Shown in pieces: positions 9,769 to 19,421 of a stretch of DNA of 64,000 nt. This DNA comes from a virus. The notes beneath the pieces are model-generated. The model worked only from the letters and a program-made list of their open reading frames with translations. It made no database searches and was not told the origin of the DNA. The first letter of the stretch is position 1, and each line of letters begins with the position of its first letter. The translations under genes and the position numbers were made by a program. The stretch covers positions 21,826 to 85,825 of IMG/VR virus record IMGVR_UViG_3300042301_002266; one strand, given 5' to 3'.

Positions 9769-12700
9769 TGACTAATCAAACACAGGACTCTTTAAGCTCT
9801 CCACAATCTAGCTACTTAGAAGCAATTTTTGACCCTTTTGATGGATCATCCAAATTACTTTCAACAATTTCTTCTGCAAACTTTAACGGGGCAATCCCAG
9901 ACTTAGTTATACAATATCCAGATGCCGTAACAGATGACTTAATTCCAGGAAGATTTTTCTTAATAACAGATACCTATTATTTAATTACTAGGGTTGATGA
10001 AAATATTGATCCCATAACAACTGATACCATATCTTATAATGTTTGGTATACAGCAGGTGGAGTAGAAAGATATAAAACTATTTTAAACGGTGTAAAGATA
10101 TTTACAGACGGAACTGAGCTTCAAATTAGAAAAGATGATTGGGACAATAAATCCATAGGCTCTTCTGGATGGACAATAACTACAGAAGGAAACTCGGTAT
10201 TTTCAAATGTTGCTGTAAGAGGAACCATTGAAGCAACAGATGGTTACTTTGATGGGTTTTTAGTAATTGGTGATCCAAATGATCCAGAATTCCCAGGATC
10301 TATGAAAATTGGAACAAACGTAAATAGTACAAATGATGGTATTTATATTAATGCAAACAACTACTGGTATGATAATGGATTGTTCAAGGTTGGTAATGCT
10401 ACAAAGAATGTTACCTGGAACAATAATGACTTATCAGTAACTGGAGACATAAATGCTACTGGTGGAGTTTTCCAAGGAAAAATTCAAATAGGTAGCATGT
10501 TTCTTGGAGTAGATGCTTCGCCAACATTAGAAAATGGTATCTATATCGATGGAACAAATTATTGGTATGACGATGGAAACTTTTCGCTGGGAACGGGAAC
10601 AAACACTATTTCCTTTAATGGGTCTAATATTGTTGTAGGAACTGGTGTTAACATTGCTGGTGAAATTAGTGCTAACTCATTGCTTCTTACAAATGGTAGC
10701 TTTAGTATGTCTATTAAATCAAACCATACTCCAATCACATCTTCTATAAGAAATATAACAAAAGTAATTTTATCTGGAACATCTCCTCAATTAGCAGAGT
10801 TTACAACATCATCATCTCATCCTTTTGTAGAAGGAGACTTTATTTATGTTTCGGGTTTAAGTAATAGTGGTGGTGGACTGGGATCATTAAACAAAGTTTT
10901 TCAGGTATCTAGTGTAAGCTCAAATACGATAAATGTAAATGCAAGTAGTTCAACAAAAGTGGTAACTGTTAATGCGGATATTACAGATACAACACTATCT
11001 GTAATATCTTCAACTGGAGTTTTTGCAGGTATGGCTGTGTCTGGAACTGGAATACCACCTGGCACTACAGTAGTAAGTACAACCGCAACAGTAATAACAA
11101 TATCGAATGATACAACACAAGCATTGTCTGATGCTCCAATTACTTTTTCTCCAATAAATGGTACATATGATTCTACTGATACAGGATGGACCAATGGACA
11201 AGCAGAATTATCTTATGATGGAATTTATGTAAATCAACACAACTACTGGTATAGCAATGGTTTATTTGGAATTGGTGATGGAACCAAAGGACTAACTTGG
11301 AATGGATCAGCACTAAACGTAACTGGAGTTATTAACGCCTCAGCTGGTGGAACTATGGCAGGATGGGAAATTGGAACAGATGAAATCTTTAAAGGAACTG
11401 GATCATCAAAGATTGCATTAAATGCAGGTGCAAACCCTAAAATATATATAGGTTCAGGATTTCACTCTAGTGCAGGTACAGGATTCTATGTAGATTCAAC
11501 AGGTAAGTTTTCATTGTCAAACCTACTTACTTTTAGTCCAAGTGTTGATATTCCAGAAGCTACTACTACAGGAACATTTAATAGTGGAACAAATACAATA
11601 ACTGTGACTAGTGCATCTGGAATTGTAAGAGGCATGACGGTTCTTGGAACTGGCATAGCATCAAACTCAACAGTAACTAATATATCTGGAACAACAATTA
11701 CTACTAGCAATAATGCAATTGCAAATGGTACAGGAGTTTCTTTAACATTTATTCTTGATGATTTCTCAGAACTTCAAGTAAATGGAAGAATTAAGGGCGT
11801 TTTAGAATCAACAAGCTCAATTGTAACACCAAGGCTTGCTACCACCGCAACCTCTGTGGTAGTTTCAGGATCTGTAGGATCTCAAATTGCAACAATAACA
11901 ACAACAGGTCATGCATTTATTACAGGTGAAAAGATATTAATTGAAAATCTTCCAGCAACTAATGGATTAAATAATCTTAACAGAGAGTTTGCTATTTTAT
12001 CAATTACTGATAGTATAACACTTGTAATAAGTTTATCAGGTATAACTGGAGTAACTAGCTCAACAAATACCAGCCTAACAGGATCAATAACTTTAAGAGA
12101 ACTCACAATGGGTCTTCATCCCGCTCAAGGCACAGAATCGTATGCACATAACGCTGGAACAGGAATTAGGCTCGATAAGTTTAACTGGTGGTTTACAAAT
12201 AATCAATTTAGAGTTGGCTCAGTAGATTCATATATTAAATGGACAACAGATCCTACCCCACTCCTTGACGTGGTTGGTCAAATTAGGGCTACCTCAGGGT
12301 ATTTAGGTGGGACTGAAGATGGATGGTTAATAGAAACTGGTGTTATTAAGTCTAGTGGTTCTGGAAGTCCAGACTCTCAAGTGCACCTAGAATCTGGAAA
12401 CAATGATAACAATCCAAAAATTTATATTGGACCAGACGGTGGTCAGTGGAATGATATAGATACTCCATTTTATGTAAATTCACAAGGAGAATTTTCGGTT
12501 GGTTCTGGAGACTCTTCTTTAACTTATGAGCCAGGAATTGGTGGTAAAGGTTTAATTACGGTAACTGGTAAAGTTCAGGCATCTGCTGGATATATTGGAG
12601 GCAAGGCTCTTGGATGGCAGTTTGGAAGCAACGGAATTCTACAAACTGGAGAAGGAGCAGGAAGACTGGCTCTAGCATCATCCGTAACACAGTTTTCTGG

Positions 12701-14483
12701 TGGATTGGCATCGATTAATATTCAAAGAATTATTGTTGATGATGAGTTTGAAGACTATGAAGAAAATTTTGCTTCTCTTTACGTTACGGTAGCAACATCA
12801 GGTTTTTCTGCAGGGCTGCAAGCACAATTGCCAGATATATTATTTGACACAATTATGAAATTTGATTTTCAGTTACTTCCAACAAGCAACTTAAAAACAC
12901 TTTTGGATGGAAAGAGCATCCCAGTTACTGATGTTCTTGAACAACAAAGAGTATTTTTTGTAAAAGAAATAGATAATTATGATCCAGATGGTGGTTTTCC
13001 AGAAATAAGTTCGCCACAAGCTGCTGTAGATATTTATCCAGTATATGGATCTGCAACAACAACCCAGCTTTTCTTATATTTTACAGAAATATTTACAGAT
13101 GATGAGTTTACAACTTCTACTGGAGGTTTAGCAGTAGGTAATACCGTTGTGCTTGAATCAGGGGTGCTTCCTGGAGTAGCAGCTGGAAACTATGTAATTG
13201 CAGGAATTGGAACACAAGACCTTGATGAAGGAGTAATTTTATATGGAGAGCCTGATGAGTACAATGCAAGATTTGGAAGGCTTACCTTAACAAGAAGTGG
13301 AAGTGCAATATCTTTACAGGAAACGGGTGAAGGGGGTCTTACCCTGTTAGATACTCCTGGATACTATACGCTAGTGTTTTACCCAGAAGACTCTGGCATT
13401 ATTGTTCACGATTCAGGCACAGAAGGATTTTATTCTTACACCACAACAAAGCCAAAATTATCATTTTATGATGAATTGGCAGAAGTTCTTACATCAGATG
13501 GATACTATTACATGTGGGCAGGTGCAGATGATCCAGATCTAGCTTCATTTGCAATTAAAAAGTCCAATGCCGTGGGAGCAGATAATCTTACAATTCAGAA
13601 TAAATCTTTGGGTCAAAGTTACGCATCCCAAGCATTAGAAACAACATTTGCTCCGTTTACAGCAAAAGCAACTGGAATATCAGGATCTAGTTTTGTTCCA
13701 ATGGTAAAATCAAGAGTAGGTGGTGCAACAAAAACAAGAATATCTGTTTTAGGACAAATACATAACACAGATAACACAATTCATACAGTATTACATAATT
13801 TAAATAGCAGTGGAACAGAAGATCATAAATTCTATTTTAGAAATGATGGAATTTTACAAGCACCAGAATTTTTAGGAAAGGGTGCTGTTCCAGTAGGATC
13901 TATTGTTATGTGGTATACAGCAACACCACCTACAGGATGGTTATTGTGTAATGGTCAAGCAGTTGATTCAGGATTGTATCCATCACTTCGTGCAATAATG
14001 GCAACAACACCAGACCTAAGAGGAAGATTCCCAGTAGGATCTGGTGGAACTACGGGGGAGGTTGTAGCCAATCTTGGAACGATAGGTGGTGCTGTTAGTG
14101 CAACATACACAACTGTAACAGCACACTCACATACACTTAATGCATTTAACGTAAGCATTACAGAAGGAACAATTGCTACTAATAATACAAACCACAGCCA
14201 CGGCGTAGTTGGTAACTCTTCTATTGCAGGAAATACCGATGCTGGCTCAAGAGGAATTAGCGGAACAACTATTTTAACTCCTACTGTTAACCACGCTCAC
14301 GGAGACGGAAACTATGGAACAACTTCTGCAGGTGGAACAGATGACACAGATCATAGCCATGGCATTAATGCATTTACTGGTTCTATTACAGAGGGAACAA
14401 ACGATAATAATACGGCAGCAACATCTACAGTTGCAACAGTTCCACCATATGTTGCTGTAAACTTTATTATTTATGCAGGATAG
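9768..14483 (+). CDS. Large repeat-containing tail fibre with collar domain
   Basis: 1571 residues. Five diverged repeats of a GIYIDGTNYWYDDGNFSLG type unit (codons about 185, 255, 480, 800 and 900) build a fibre shaft. Two FCCH-like modules (near codons 340 and 700) and two 'GMAVSGTGIPPGT' type modules are interleaved. The C-terminus has a phage collar domain (GSIVMWYTATPPTGWLLCNG, near codon 1376) and four His-x-His motifs ending in a short beta tip. Such tips in T4-like fibres bind metal in a receptor-binding needle. A host-adhesion role is inferred. Confidence 0.88.
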   Translation: MTNQTQDSLSSPQSSYLEAIFDPFDGSSKLLSTISSANFNGAIPDLVIQYPDAVTDDLIPGRFFLITDTYYLITRVDENIDPITTDTISYNVWYTAGGVERYKTILNGVKIFTDGTELQIRKDDWDNKSIGSSGWTITTEGNSVFSNVAVRGTIEATDGYFDGFLVIGDPNDPEFPGSMKIGTNVNSTNDGIYINANNYWYDNGLFKVGNATKNVTWNNNDLSVTGDINATGGVFQGKIQIGSMFLGVDASPTLENGIYIDGTNYWYDDGNFSLGTGTNTISFNGSNIVVGTGVNIAGEISANSLLLTNGSFSMSIKSNHTPITSSIRNITKVILSGTSPQLAEFTTSSSHPFVEGDFIYVSGLSNSGGGLGSLNKVFQVSSVSSNTINVNASSSTKVVTVNADITDTTLSVISSTGVFAGMAVSGTGIPPGTTVVSTTATVITISNDTTQALSDAPITFSPINGTYDSTDTGWTNGQAELSYDGIYVNQHNYWYSNGLFGIGDGTKGLTWNGSALNVTGVINASAGGTMAGWEIGTDEIFKGTGSSKIALNAGANPKIYIGSGFHSSAGTGFYVDSTGKFSLSNLLTFSPSVDIPEATTTGTFNSGTNTITVTSASGIVRGMTVLGTGIASNSTVTNISGTTITTSNNAIANGTGVSLTFILDDFSELQVNGRIKGVLESTSSIVTPRLATTATSVVVSGSVGSQIATITTTGHAFITGEKILIENLPATNGLNNLNREFAILSITDSITLVISLSGITGVTSSTNTSLTGSITLRELTMGLHPAQGTESYAHNAGTGIRLDKFNWWFTNNQFRVGSVDSYIKWTTDPTPLLDVVGQIRATSGYLGGTEDGWLIETGVIKSSGSGSPDSQVHLESGNNDNNPKIYIGPDGGQWNDIDTPFYVNSQGEFSVGSGDSSLTYEPGIGGKGLITVTGKVQASAGYIGGKALGWQFGSNGILQTGEGAGRLALASSVTQFSGGLASINIQRIIVDDEFEDYEENFASLYVTVATSGFSAGLQAQLPDILFDTIMKFDFQLLPTSNLKTLLDGKSIPVTDVLEQQRVFFVKEIDNYDPDGGFPEISSPQAAVDIYPVYGSATTTQLFLYFTEIFTDDEFTTSTGGLAVGNTVVLESGVLPGVAAGNYVIAGIGTQDLDEGVILYGEPDEYNARFGRLTLTRSGSAISLQETGEGGLTLLDTPGYYTLVFYPEDSGIIVHDSGTEGFYSYTTTKPKLSFYDELAEVLTSDGYYYMWAGADDPDLASFAIKKSNAVGADNLTIQNKSLGQSYASQALETTFAPFTAKATGISGSSFVPMVKSRVGGATKTRISVLGQIHNTDNTIHTVLHNLNSSGTEDHKFYFRNDGILQAPEFLGKGAVPVGSIVMWYTATPPTGWLLCNGQAVDSGLYPSLRAIMATTPDLRGRFPVGSGGTTGEVVANLGTIGGAVSATYTTVTAHSHTLNAFNVSITEGTIATNNTNHSHGVVGNSSIAGNTDAGSRGISGTTILTPTVNHAHGDGNYGTTSAGGTDDTDHSHGINAFTGSITEGTNDNNTAATSTVATVPPYVAVNFIIYAG

Positions 14484-14492
14484 GAGGAAAAA

Positions 14493-14717
14493 ATGAATAA
14501 AGAAGATAAGTTATTATTTTTAAACAAACAGTTAGAATTTAATAATTCAGAAAAAGAAACTTACTACGGTATTTTTAATTATTTTGAAGGAGTACCACAT
14601 GAAGATATTCCATGGTTTTATCTTGACTTTAACCAAGTAAAGGATCAAATAATTGAATCTTTAGAGTCAAAACACGTTTGGCTACAAGAAAGAATTCAAG
14701 AAATAGAAGCAGAATAA
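14493..14717 (+). CDS. Small acidic protein, unknown
   Basis: 74 residues with a strong AGGAGG ribosome site just upstream. It is helical and acidic, ending in a likely coiled coil (QIIESLESKHVWLQERIQEIEAE). It immediately follows the fibre gene and might be a fibre chaperone or assembly factor, but nothing in the sequence proves this. Confidence 0.7.
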   Translation: MNKEDKLLFLNKQLEFNNSEKETYYGIFNYFEGVPHEDIPWFYLDFNQVKDQIIESLESKHVWLQERIQEIEAE

Positions 14718-14721
14718 AGGG

Positions 14722-14750
14722 TTGCAGAAACACTTTATAAATGATATAAT
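14722..14750 (+). promoter_or_regulatory. Sigma70-type promoter TTGCAG-N17-TATAAT
   Basis: A -35 TTGCAG at 14722-14727 and a -10 TATAAT at 14745-14750 with a 17-base spacer; the -10 is extended (TGATATAAT). It drives the 54-residue gene at 14775 and probably the genes beyond it. Confidence 0.75.
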
Positions 14751-14774
14751 GTACAAGAGACAAAGGAGACAGTA

Positions 14775-14939
14775 ATGTCAAAAACACTGGAACTAGTAGT
14801 ACAAGAACTGCAAAGCAGAATTGGACAAATGACTAGTAATTATGAAACACAAATGGCTGTGCTTAAGGCACAAGCAACAGAGGCACTTGAGGCAAAGGAT
14901 GCAGAAATTGCAAGTCTCAAGGAATCTAAAGGAGAATAA
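14775..14939 (+). CDS. 54-residue coiled-coil protein
   Basis: ATG with AAAGGAG upstream. The sequence is heptad-like throughout (LELVVQELQSRIGQM, EALEAKDAEIASLKE), a predicted coiled coil. It has its own strong promoter and is followed at once by another structural-type gene. Function unknown; it may trimerise or chaperone the fibre. Confidence 0.7.
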   Translation: MSKTLELVVQELQSRIGQMTSNYETQMAVLKAQATEALEAKDAEIASLKESKGE

Positions 14940-14944
14940 ATTTA

Positions 14945-15403
14945 ATGGCAGCACAACTAAGTGACGGACAACCAATTACTTTTGAGTGGTTGAATAGTCT
15001 TGTGTCTGAAATTAATACCTTGCAATCACAACTTGCAGCTAACACTAAAGCAGATGCAGAGAACAGGGCAAGACCAATTACATATGCTGGAGATGCAATA
15101 GCCTCTGCAGGTAAAATTAAAGTAATTGCTGATCAACAAAAAATTGGTGATGCTAGAAAATCTAAAGCAGCATTTAATGCATACGTTGACTTCCCTGGAA
15201 ATGGTTTTAAAGATGCAAGTGTAATTGTTGTTGCTACTGCAGATATGCGTAAGAACAAAACATCAGCAGAGCAACTTGCTGTATCAGTAGCTAATGTTAC
15301 AAAAAATGGTTTTACATGTACAGTTACTCCAATTGACGGTGAATCGCTAAAAGCAGGACAGGATGTAATTATTAATTACATTGCGGTTGGGGATGCTCCA
15401 TAA
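14945..15403 (+). CDS. Putative virion/fibre-associated protein
   Basis: 152 residues. The N-terminus is a short coiled coil (FEWLNSLVSEINTLQSQLA) followed by a beta-rich domain with VDFPGNGFKDASVIVVATA and DVIINYIAVGDAP, similar to C-terminal beta domains in phage fibre proteins. Coupled to the upstream coiled-coil gene. Receptor binding or decoration is possible but not demonstrated. Confidence 0.65.
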   Translation: MAAQLSDGQPITFEWLNSLVSEINTLQSQLAANTKADAENRARPITYAGDAIASAGKIKVIADQQKIGDARKSKAAFNAYVDFPGNGFKDASVIVVATADMRKNKTSAEQLAVSVANVTKNGFTCTVTPIDGESLKAGQDVIINYIAVGDAP

Positions 15404-15869
15404 AATACTAAATGGTTATGTTTTGGTAAAAGAGCCAAAACATCCAAAAGCCTTGCATGGAGGCTGGTATTTTGAGCACGTTATAAATATAGAAAAAGAA
15501 CTTGGAAGATACTTAAAAGAGTATGAATCCGTTCACCATATAAATGAAATAAAAACAGATAACAGAACAGATAATCTTTTTGTTTGTCATAGGGAAGAGC
15601 ATGATAAAGCTCACGGAATGAAAAATGTATCCTTATACAGAATGCATGAAACTTGGGTTGGAAAACAATGTGAGTCCTGTGGCAAAACATTTTATGGCAC
15701 ACCAAGTGTTATGAAAAAAAGAAAAAGATGTAACTCTATGTGCAAATCTAAAAAAACTATTGATAAAATTTGCTCACACTGTTACACTAGTTACACTATA
15801 CCTGCATCTGCAGATAAGCACTACAAGTATTGCTCTAAGGTTTGTCGCCTTAGAGCCAAAGCTGCGTAA
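15393..15869 (+). CDS. HNH endonuclease
   Basis: 158 residues from ATG 15393, overlapping the preceding gene by 11 bases (an in-frame TTG at 15381 is an alternative). The HNH core VHHINEIKTDNRTDNL is followed by an EH near residue 75, and three CxxC-type pairs (CESCGKTF, CNSMC, CSHCY, YCSKVC) give a zinc-finger tail for DNA binding. Such free-standing HNH genes in phages are usually homing endonucleases. Its overlap with a structural gene suggests insertion. Moderate-high confidence. Confidence 0.85.
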   Translation: MLHKILNGYVLVKEPKHPKALHGGWYFEHVINIEKELGRYLKEYESVHHINEIKTDNRTDNLFVCHREEHDKAHGMKNVSLYRMHETWVGKQCESCGKTFYGTPSVMKKRKRCNSMCKSKKTIDKICSHCYTSYTIPASADKHYKYCSKVCRLRAKAA

Positions 15870-15884
15870 ACAGAAAGGTTTACA

Positions 15885-16694
15885 ATGACAAACGATTTAA
15901 AGTGGATGATATCATCCGATCAGCAATTCCCATATCAAGATGATAAAATGATTGAGTTATGGTTTAAGGTAATGAGATGGTTTAAGCCAGACGTTGTTGA
16001 TTACTTAGGTGATACTGACGATCAGGCTTGCTATAGCAAGTACACAGAAGGACGGTCAGCAGAGTTTTTAAAGATGCACAAGGATAACAATGGCGATGCT
16101 ATTGTTCCTCTTATGAAGCATGAAGCAAAACTAGCAAGAGATTTCTACACTAAGACACGCAAGGTTGCTAAAAATGCACAGCTATTTTCTGCACTTGGAA
16201 ATCATGATATTCGTGTGTTTGATTATGTAGATGCAAAGTTACCAGATTATATTGAAGTAACTACACCAGAAAGTTTGTGGAACCTGGATAGTCTTGGATA
16301 TGATTACATCTATTACAACCAACCACCTGCTCATAGGTTTGGAGATATTCACGTTCATCATGGTAACGCTATTTCACAAAATGCAGGTGAGTCAGTTCGT
16401 AAAGATGTAGATAACTTTGGCGTATCTTTAATTCGTGGACACTCTCATCGTGCAGGTGTATACTTTAATACCTATGAACTTAGAAACGGTGGTAAGGGTG
16501 AAACCTTACGAGGTTATGAGATTGGTCATATGTGTGATGAAAAATCTACAGGAATGATGTATACAAATAATCATAACTGGCAGAAAGCATTTGCTATTGC
16601 TCACATTGAAAATGGTAATTATCCACACATTCAACTAGTTCATGTATCACCAGACTACTCTTGTATCGTTGATGGAAAGATGTTTAAAGTATAA
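15885..16694 (+). CDS. Calcineurin-like metallophosphoesterase
   Basis: 269 residues. Metal-site motifs are in order: SSDQQF near residue 10, YLGDTDD near 43, ALGNHD near 105, HVHHGN near 158 and RGHSHR near 185. The usual first D-x-H is D-x-Q (DQQ) here, so one metal ligand may differ. Phage members of this family act on phosphodiesters or DNA ends; the substrate is unknown. Its position starts the replication region. Confidence 0.88.
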   Translation: MTNDLKWMISSDQQFPYQDDKMIELWFKVMRWFKPDVVDYLGDTDDQACYSKYTEGRSAEFLKMHKDNNGDAIVPLMKHEAKLARDFYTKTRKVAKNAQLFSALGNHDIRVFDYVDAKLPDYIEVTTPESLWNLDSLGYDYIYYNQPPAHRFGDIHVHHGNAISQNAGESVRKDVDNFGVSLIRGHSHRAGVYFNTYELRNGGKGETLRGYEIGHMCDEKSTGMMYTNNHNWQKAFAIAHIENGNYPHIQLVHVSPDYSCIVDGKMFKV

Positions 16695-16702
16695 CTTTAC
16701 GC

Positions 16703-16708
16703 TATAAT
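16703..16708 (+). promoter_or_regulatory. -10 box of leaderless promoter
   Basis: TATAAT ends six bases before the ATG at 16715, so transcription would start at or next to the start codon. No ribosome site is present upstream of that ATG. A clear -35 is not visible. Confidence 0.6.
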
Positions 16709-16714
16709 TTAACA

Positions 16715-16927
16715 ATGTGGTGTAAAGTATGCAATGGCAGGGTGCTTGTTGATAGAGTTTTTAGTTCTGAAACACATATAGAATTATATTGTTTTACATG
16801 TGGAAAAAGATGGATCTTTAATCACCCCCAAAATAGAGGAAGTTTTGCAGTATGGATATGGAAAAAAGAAAGAGAAGTCCTAAAGCTTTCAGCGATGGGC
16901 AGTTGGTCAAGAAAAACCACAATTTAA
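16715..16927 (+). CDS. Zinc-ribbon protein
   Basis: 70 residues. Two Cys pairs (CKVCNG near residue 3 and CFTCGKRW near 27) form a zinc ribbon, with an aromatic-basic segment after it. Probably nucleic-acid binding. Translation would be leaderless. Its 3' part overlaps the next gene by 76 bases in another frame. Confidence 0.65.
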   Translation: MWCKVCNGRVLVDRVFSSETHIELYCFTCGKRWIFNHPQNRGSFAVWIWKKEREVLKLSAMGSWSRKTTI

Positions 16928-17394
16928 TATTCTTTCTTAATGGAGAATTACATAGGGTTGTTAGGACTAATGCCTCTGCAAACATTTGCCACGCACTTAA
17001 CTATAATCAAAACAAGATAGTTAAATATACTTACAGTGACTACAAGAAGTTTAGAAAGCCAGCATTTAGAATCGGTGAGGTAGCCAGTATTCTAAAAAGA
17101 CATGAAGATAGAATTAGAAGAGCCATTTGGAACCTAGATGTTTCCAGACCATTTATTGTAGAGTATGAAAATAGAAGTGGCGTATATTACTTTTCTGAAG
17201 AAAACATTTATGAGTTAAGAGAATTCTTTGCAAATGTTCATCGTGGCAGACCAAGAAAAGATGGCATAGTTGTATCAAAGAATGTCCCAACGGTATCTGA
17301 GATAGATGCTGTACTGGGCAAGAAACCAATTTTATATATGAGAACGAAAGAAGGAAACTTTGTTCCAGTTTGGAGTGCTGAAGAATATGAGTAA
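16852..17394 (+). CDS. Putative DNA-binding protein with winged HTH
   Basis: 180 residues. Residues about 65-110 (FRIGEVASILKRHEDRIRRA and later YYFSEENIYELREFF) resemble a MerR-type helix-turn-helix, with a basic N-terminus (MEKRKRSPK). An ATG at 16858 is an alternative start. It is probably a regulator or replication accessory factor; no phage regulator is specifically recognised. Confidence 0.7.
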   Translation: MDMEKRKRSPKAFSDGQLVKKNHNLIFFLNGELHRVVRTNASANICHALNYNQNKIVKYTYSDYKKFRKPAFRIGEVASILKRHEDRIRRAIWNLDVSRPFIVEYENRSGVYYFSEENIYELREFFANVHRGRPRKDGIVVSKNVPTVSEIDAVLGKKPILYMRTKEGNFVPVWSAEEYE

Positions 17395-17707
17395 ACATAA
17401 GAAGAAAAACAAAGACAAAGAAGAAGTGTTGACAATAACTCAAGACTATGCAATAATTAACGCAGCAAGCTCTTTACTATACGCTGAGGAACTAGCAAGA
17501 CTAAATGCAGATACTGAAATGCTATTAGCAATATCAGATAGATGGCTTAATGTCTCTAAGGTTCTTGTACTTGAAGAAGAGTTTTCTAGGAACAAAGCAT
17601 TTGGCTTTGTTGGATCAATGGAAGAAAGTGAATTAAATGGAGAAATCGGTACAGAAAGATCTGACACGGGTAAAGGTAGATCTAAAGTTCGTAAAAAATC
17701 TAGGTAA
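17387..17707 (+). CDS. Hypothetical protein, charged ends
   Basis: 106 residues from ATG 17387, overlapping the previous stop. The N-terminus is very basic (MSKHKKKNKDKEE), the middle is helical (YAEELARLNADTEML), and the C-terminus is basic (GKGRSKVRKKSR). It sits upstream of the helicase in a tight operon. No domain recognised. Confidence 0.7.
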   Translation: MSKHKKKNKDKEEVLTITQDYAIINAASSLLYAEELARLNADTEMLLAISDRWLNVSKVLVLEEEFSRNKAFGFVGSMEESELNGEIGTERSDTGKGRSKVRKKSR

Positions 17708-17858
17708 CTATGAAAGCATTCACATTGACATTGGTGTAGATGATTTCGTTCGTGACATTGATGCTAACACAGATGCTGCAGTAGATCGTATCTATGAATT
17801 TGTTTCATCAAAGCTTGTAGAAAAAGTTCAAGAAATTGAAAAGGATCTTGGTAAGTGA
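17637..17858 (+). CDS. Small conserved-type replication-region protein
   Basis: 73 residues, starting inside the previous gene (71-base overlap). The motif FVKNLGNYESIHIDIGVDD is one I associate with small actinophage proteins in replication regions; the C-terminal half is an acidic helix. No function known. The start is uncertain, as the 5' part could begin further in. Confidence 0.65.
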   Translation: MEKSVQKDLTRVKVDLKFVKNLGNYESIHIDIGVDDFVRDIDANTDAAVDRIYEFVSSKLVEKVQEIEKDLGK

Positions 17859-18190
17859 CAAAAGAATCGGTAGGTGCTGCTTTTGGCATCCTTGCTCATT
17901 ATGAAAAGTGTTACGAGAATAAGTATGGCAAGAAACCATCTTTAAATAAGTACAAAGAAAAGTGGGGAGCCATATCTTTGTTAGATGACTATGGCAAAGA
18001 AAAAGTAACTAAGGGTATTGAATATTACTTTAAGTTAAATAAAGATGGTCATCCTTTAGGTTGGCTATTCAATAATTTTGATGTAGTGTATAATTCTTAT
18101 GAATCAAACATTAGAGATGAACAATTAAGAGCAGAACGTAGAGCACAAACAGCAAAGTTGAAGCAGGAGTTTTTTAATGGGAATGCGTGA
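17855..18190 (+). CDS. Putative helicase-associated protein
   Basis: 111 residues from GTG 17855, overlapping the preceding stop (GTGA). Mostly helical with Lys/Arg-rich C-terminus (ERRAQTAKLKQEFF). It directly precedes and overlaps the DnaB-like helicase, the position of a helicase loader in many phages, but no loader signature is visible. The name is an inference from location. Confidence 0.7.
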   Translation: MTKESVGAAFGILAHYEKCYENKYGKKPSLNKYKEKWGAISLLDDYGKEKVTKGIEYYFKLNKDGHPLGWLFNNFDVVYNSYESNIRDEQLRAERRAQTAKLKQEFFNGNA

Positions 18191-19397
18191 AGAAGTAGAA
18201 GTAATTTCTGCAGTATGTAAGAATAAAGATATTCATGTTTTGTATGAAAACAATATTGACTCAATGCTTAAAAGCTGTGCAGATGTATGGGATTTTGTTA
18301 AAGAATATTACAACGAAACAAAGCAGATTCCAGATAAGGATTTACTTGCAACTAGGTTTCGTGACTTTGAACCAGTAGATGCTGGACCAACCATTTATCA
18401 TGTGAATAGACTAAAAGAAACATTTCTTGATGACTCATTAAGAAGTGCTGTTAAGAAAGCTGCTCAACTACTTCAAGATAATCAATCTTCTAACGCATTG
18501 AGTTCTTTAAACTTTGATATTTCTTCTATCTCTAGACTTACTGCAAAGGTAAGAGACATTGATGTAACTGATGTTGATGATGCACTTGCACACTTTGAAA
18601 AGACTCGTCAGGCTGCAAAGAATGGTGACGTAGGAATTAAAACTGGAATTGCTGCTTTTGATATTTGTTTGCCAATGGGAATATCAAAGGGACAACTAGG
18701 TATCCTCCTTGCATACCCTGCTATTGGTAAGTCATGGATGGCTATGTACCTTGCTGTGAAGGCATGGGAAAATGGTCGTGTGCCAATGATCTTGTCTCTT
18801 GAAATGACAGAGCAAGAAGTTCGTAATCGTATTTTTACAATTGCAGGTGATGGAAAGTTTAGCCATCGTGCAATTAGTGCTGGTCGTATAGATGAGCAAG
18901 AGTTCAAAGACTGGGCAGATAAAAACGTTGTAGGAAAACAGCCATTTAAGATTATTTCAAATGATGGTGGTAGTGAAGTAACGCCAAACGTTATTAGAGC
19001 AAAGATTGATCAGTATAAGCCTGATATTGTATTTATTGATTACTTACAGTTGATGCAAGACAATGCAGGTACAAGTCAAAACGAGACTGTTAAGATTAAG
19101 AATCTATCTAGAGAGCTTAAACTTTTAGCCATATCTGAACAAGTACCTATCATTGCAATTGCCTCTGCGACCCCTGACGATGCCTCAGACCTTGAATCTG
19201 TGCCACAGTTAGGTCAGGTAGCATGGTCTAGACAAATTGCTTATGATGCTGACTGGGTTCTTGCTATGGGTAGAAAACAAAATTCTGATGCACTTGAATG
19301 TGCATTTAGAAAGAATCGCCACGGATTCCTTGGTGACTTTATTATGTTTGCTGATTTTGATAAAGGAAAGTTTGAGGAAATTGACGATCCTTCATAG
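18177..19397 (+). CDS. Replicative DnaB-like helicase
   Basis: 406 residues with AGGAG upstream. It has a short N-terminal domain and a RecA-fold: Walker A AYPAIGKS (residues 179-186), sensor-like LSLEMTEQEV, and Walker B VFIDYLQLM (near 284-292), followed by QLGQVAWSRQIAYDAD typical of the DnaB family. It unwinds duplex DNA ahead of the phage replisome. The neighbouring primase and polymerase support the role. Confidence 0.92.
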   Translation: MGMREEVEVISAVCKNKDIHVLYENNIDSMLKSCADVWDFVKEYYNETKQIPDKDLLATRFRDFEPVDAGPTIYHVNRLKETFLDDSLRSAVKKAAQLLQDNQSSNALSSLNFDISSISRLTAKVRDIDVTDVDDALAHFEKTRQAAKNGDVGIKTGIAAFDICLPMGISKGQLGILLAYPAIGKSWMAMYLAVKAWENGRVPMILSLEMTEQEVRNRIFTIAGDGKFSHRAISAGRIDEQEFKDWADKNVVGKQPFKIISNDGGSEVTPNVIRAKIDQYKPDIVFIDYLQLMQDNAGTSQNETVKIKNLSRELKLLAISEQVPIIAIASATPDDASDLESVPQLGQVAWSRQIAYDADWVLAMGRKQNSDALECAFRKNRHGFLGDFIMFADFDKGKFEEIDDPS

Positions 19398-19409
19398 TCT
19401 TTAGTACAA

Positions 19410-19415
19410 TATAAT
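19410..19415 (+). promoter_or_regulatory. -10 box of leaderless promoter
   Basis: TATAAT ends six bases before ATG 19422; no ribosome site lies between. TTGACG at 19381 is too far (23-base spacer) to be a convincing -35. Confidence 0.55.
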
Positions 19416-19421
19416 GGATAT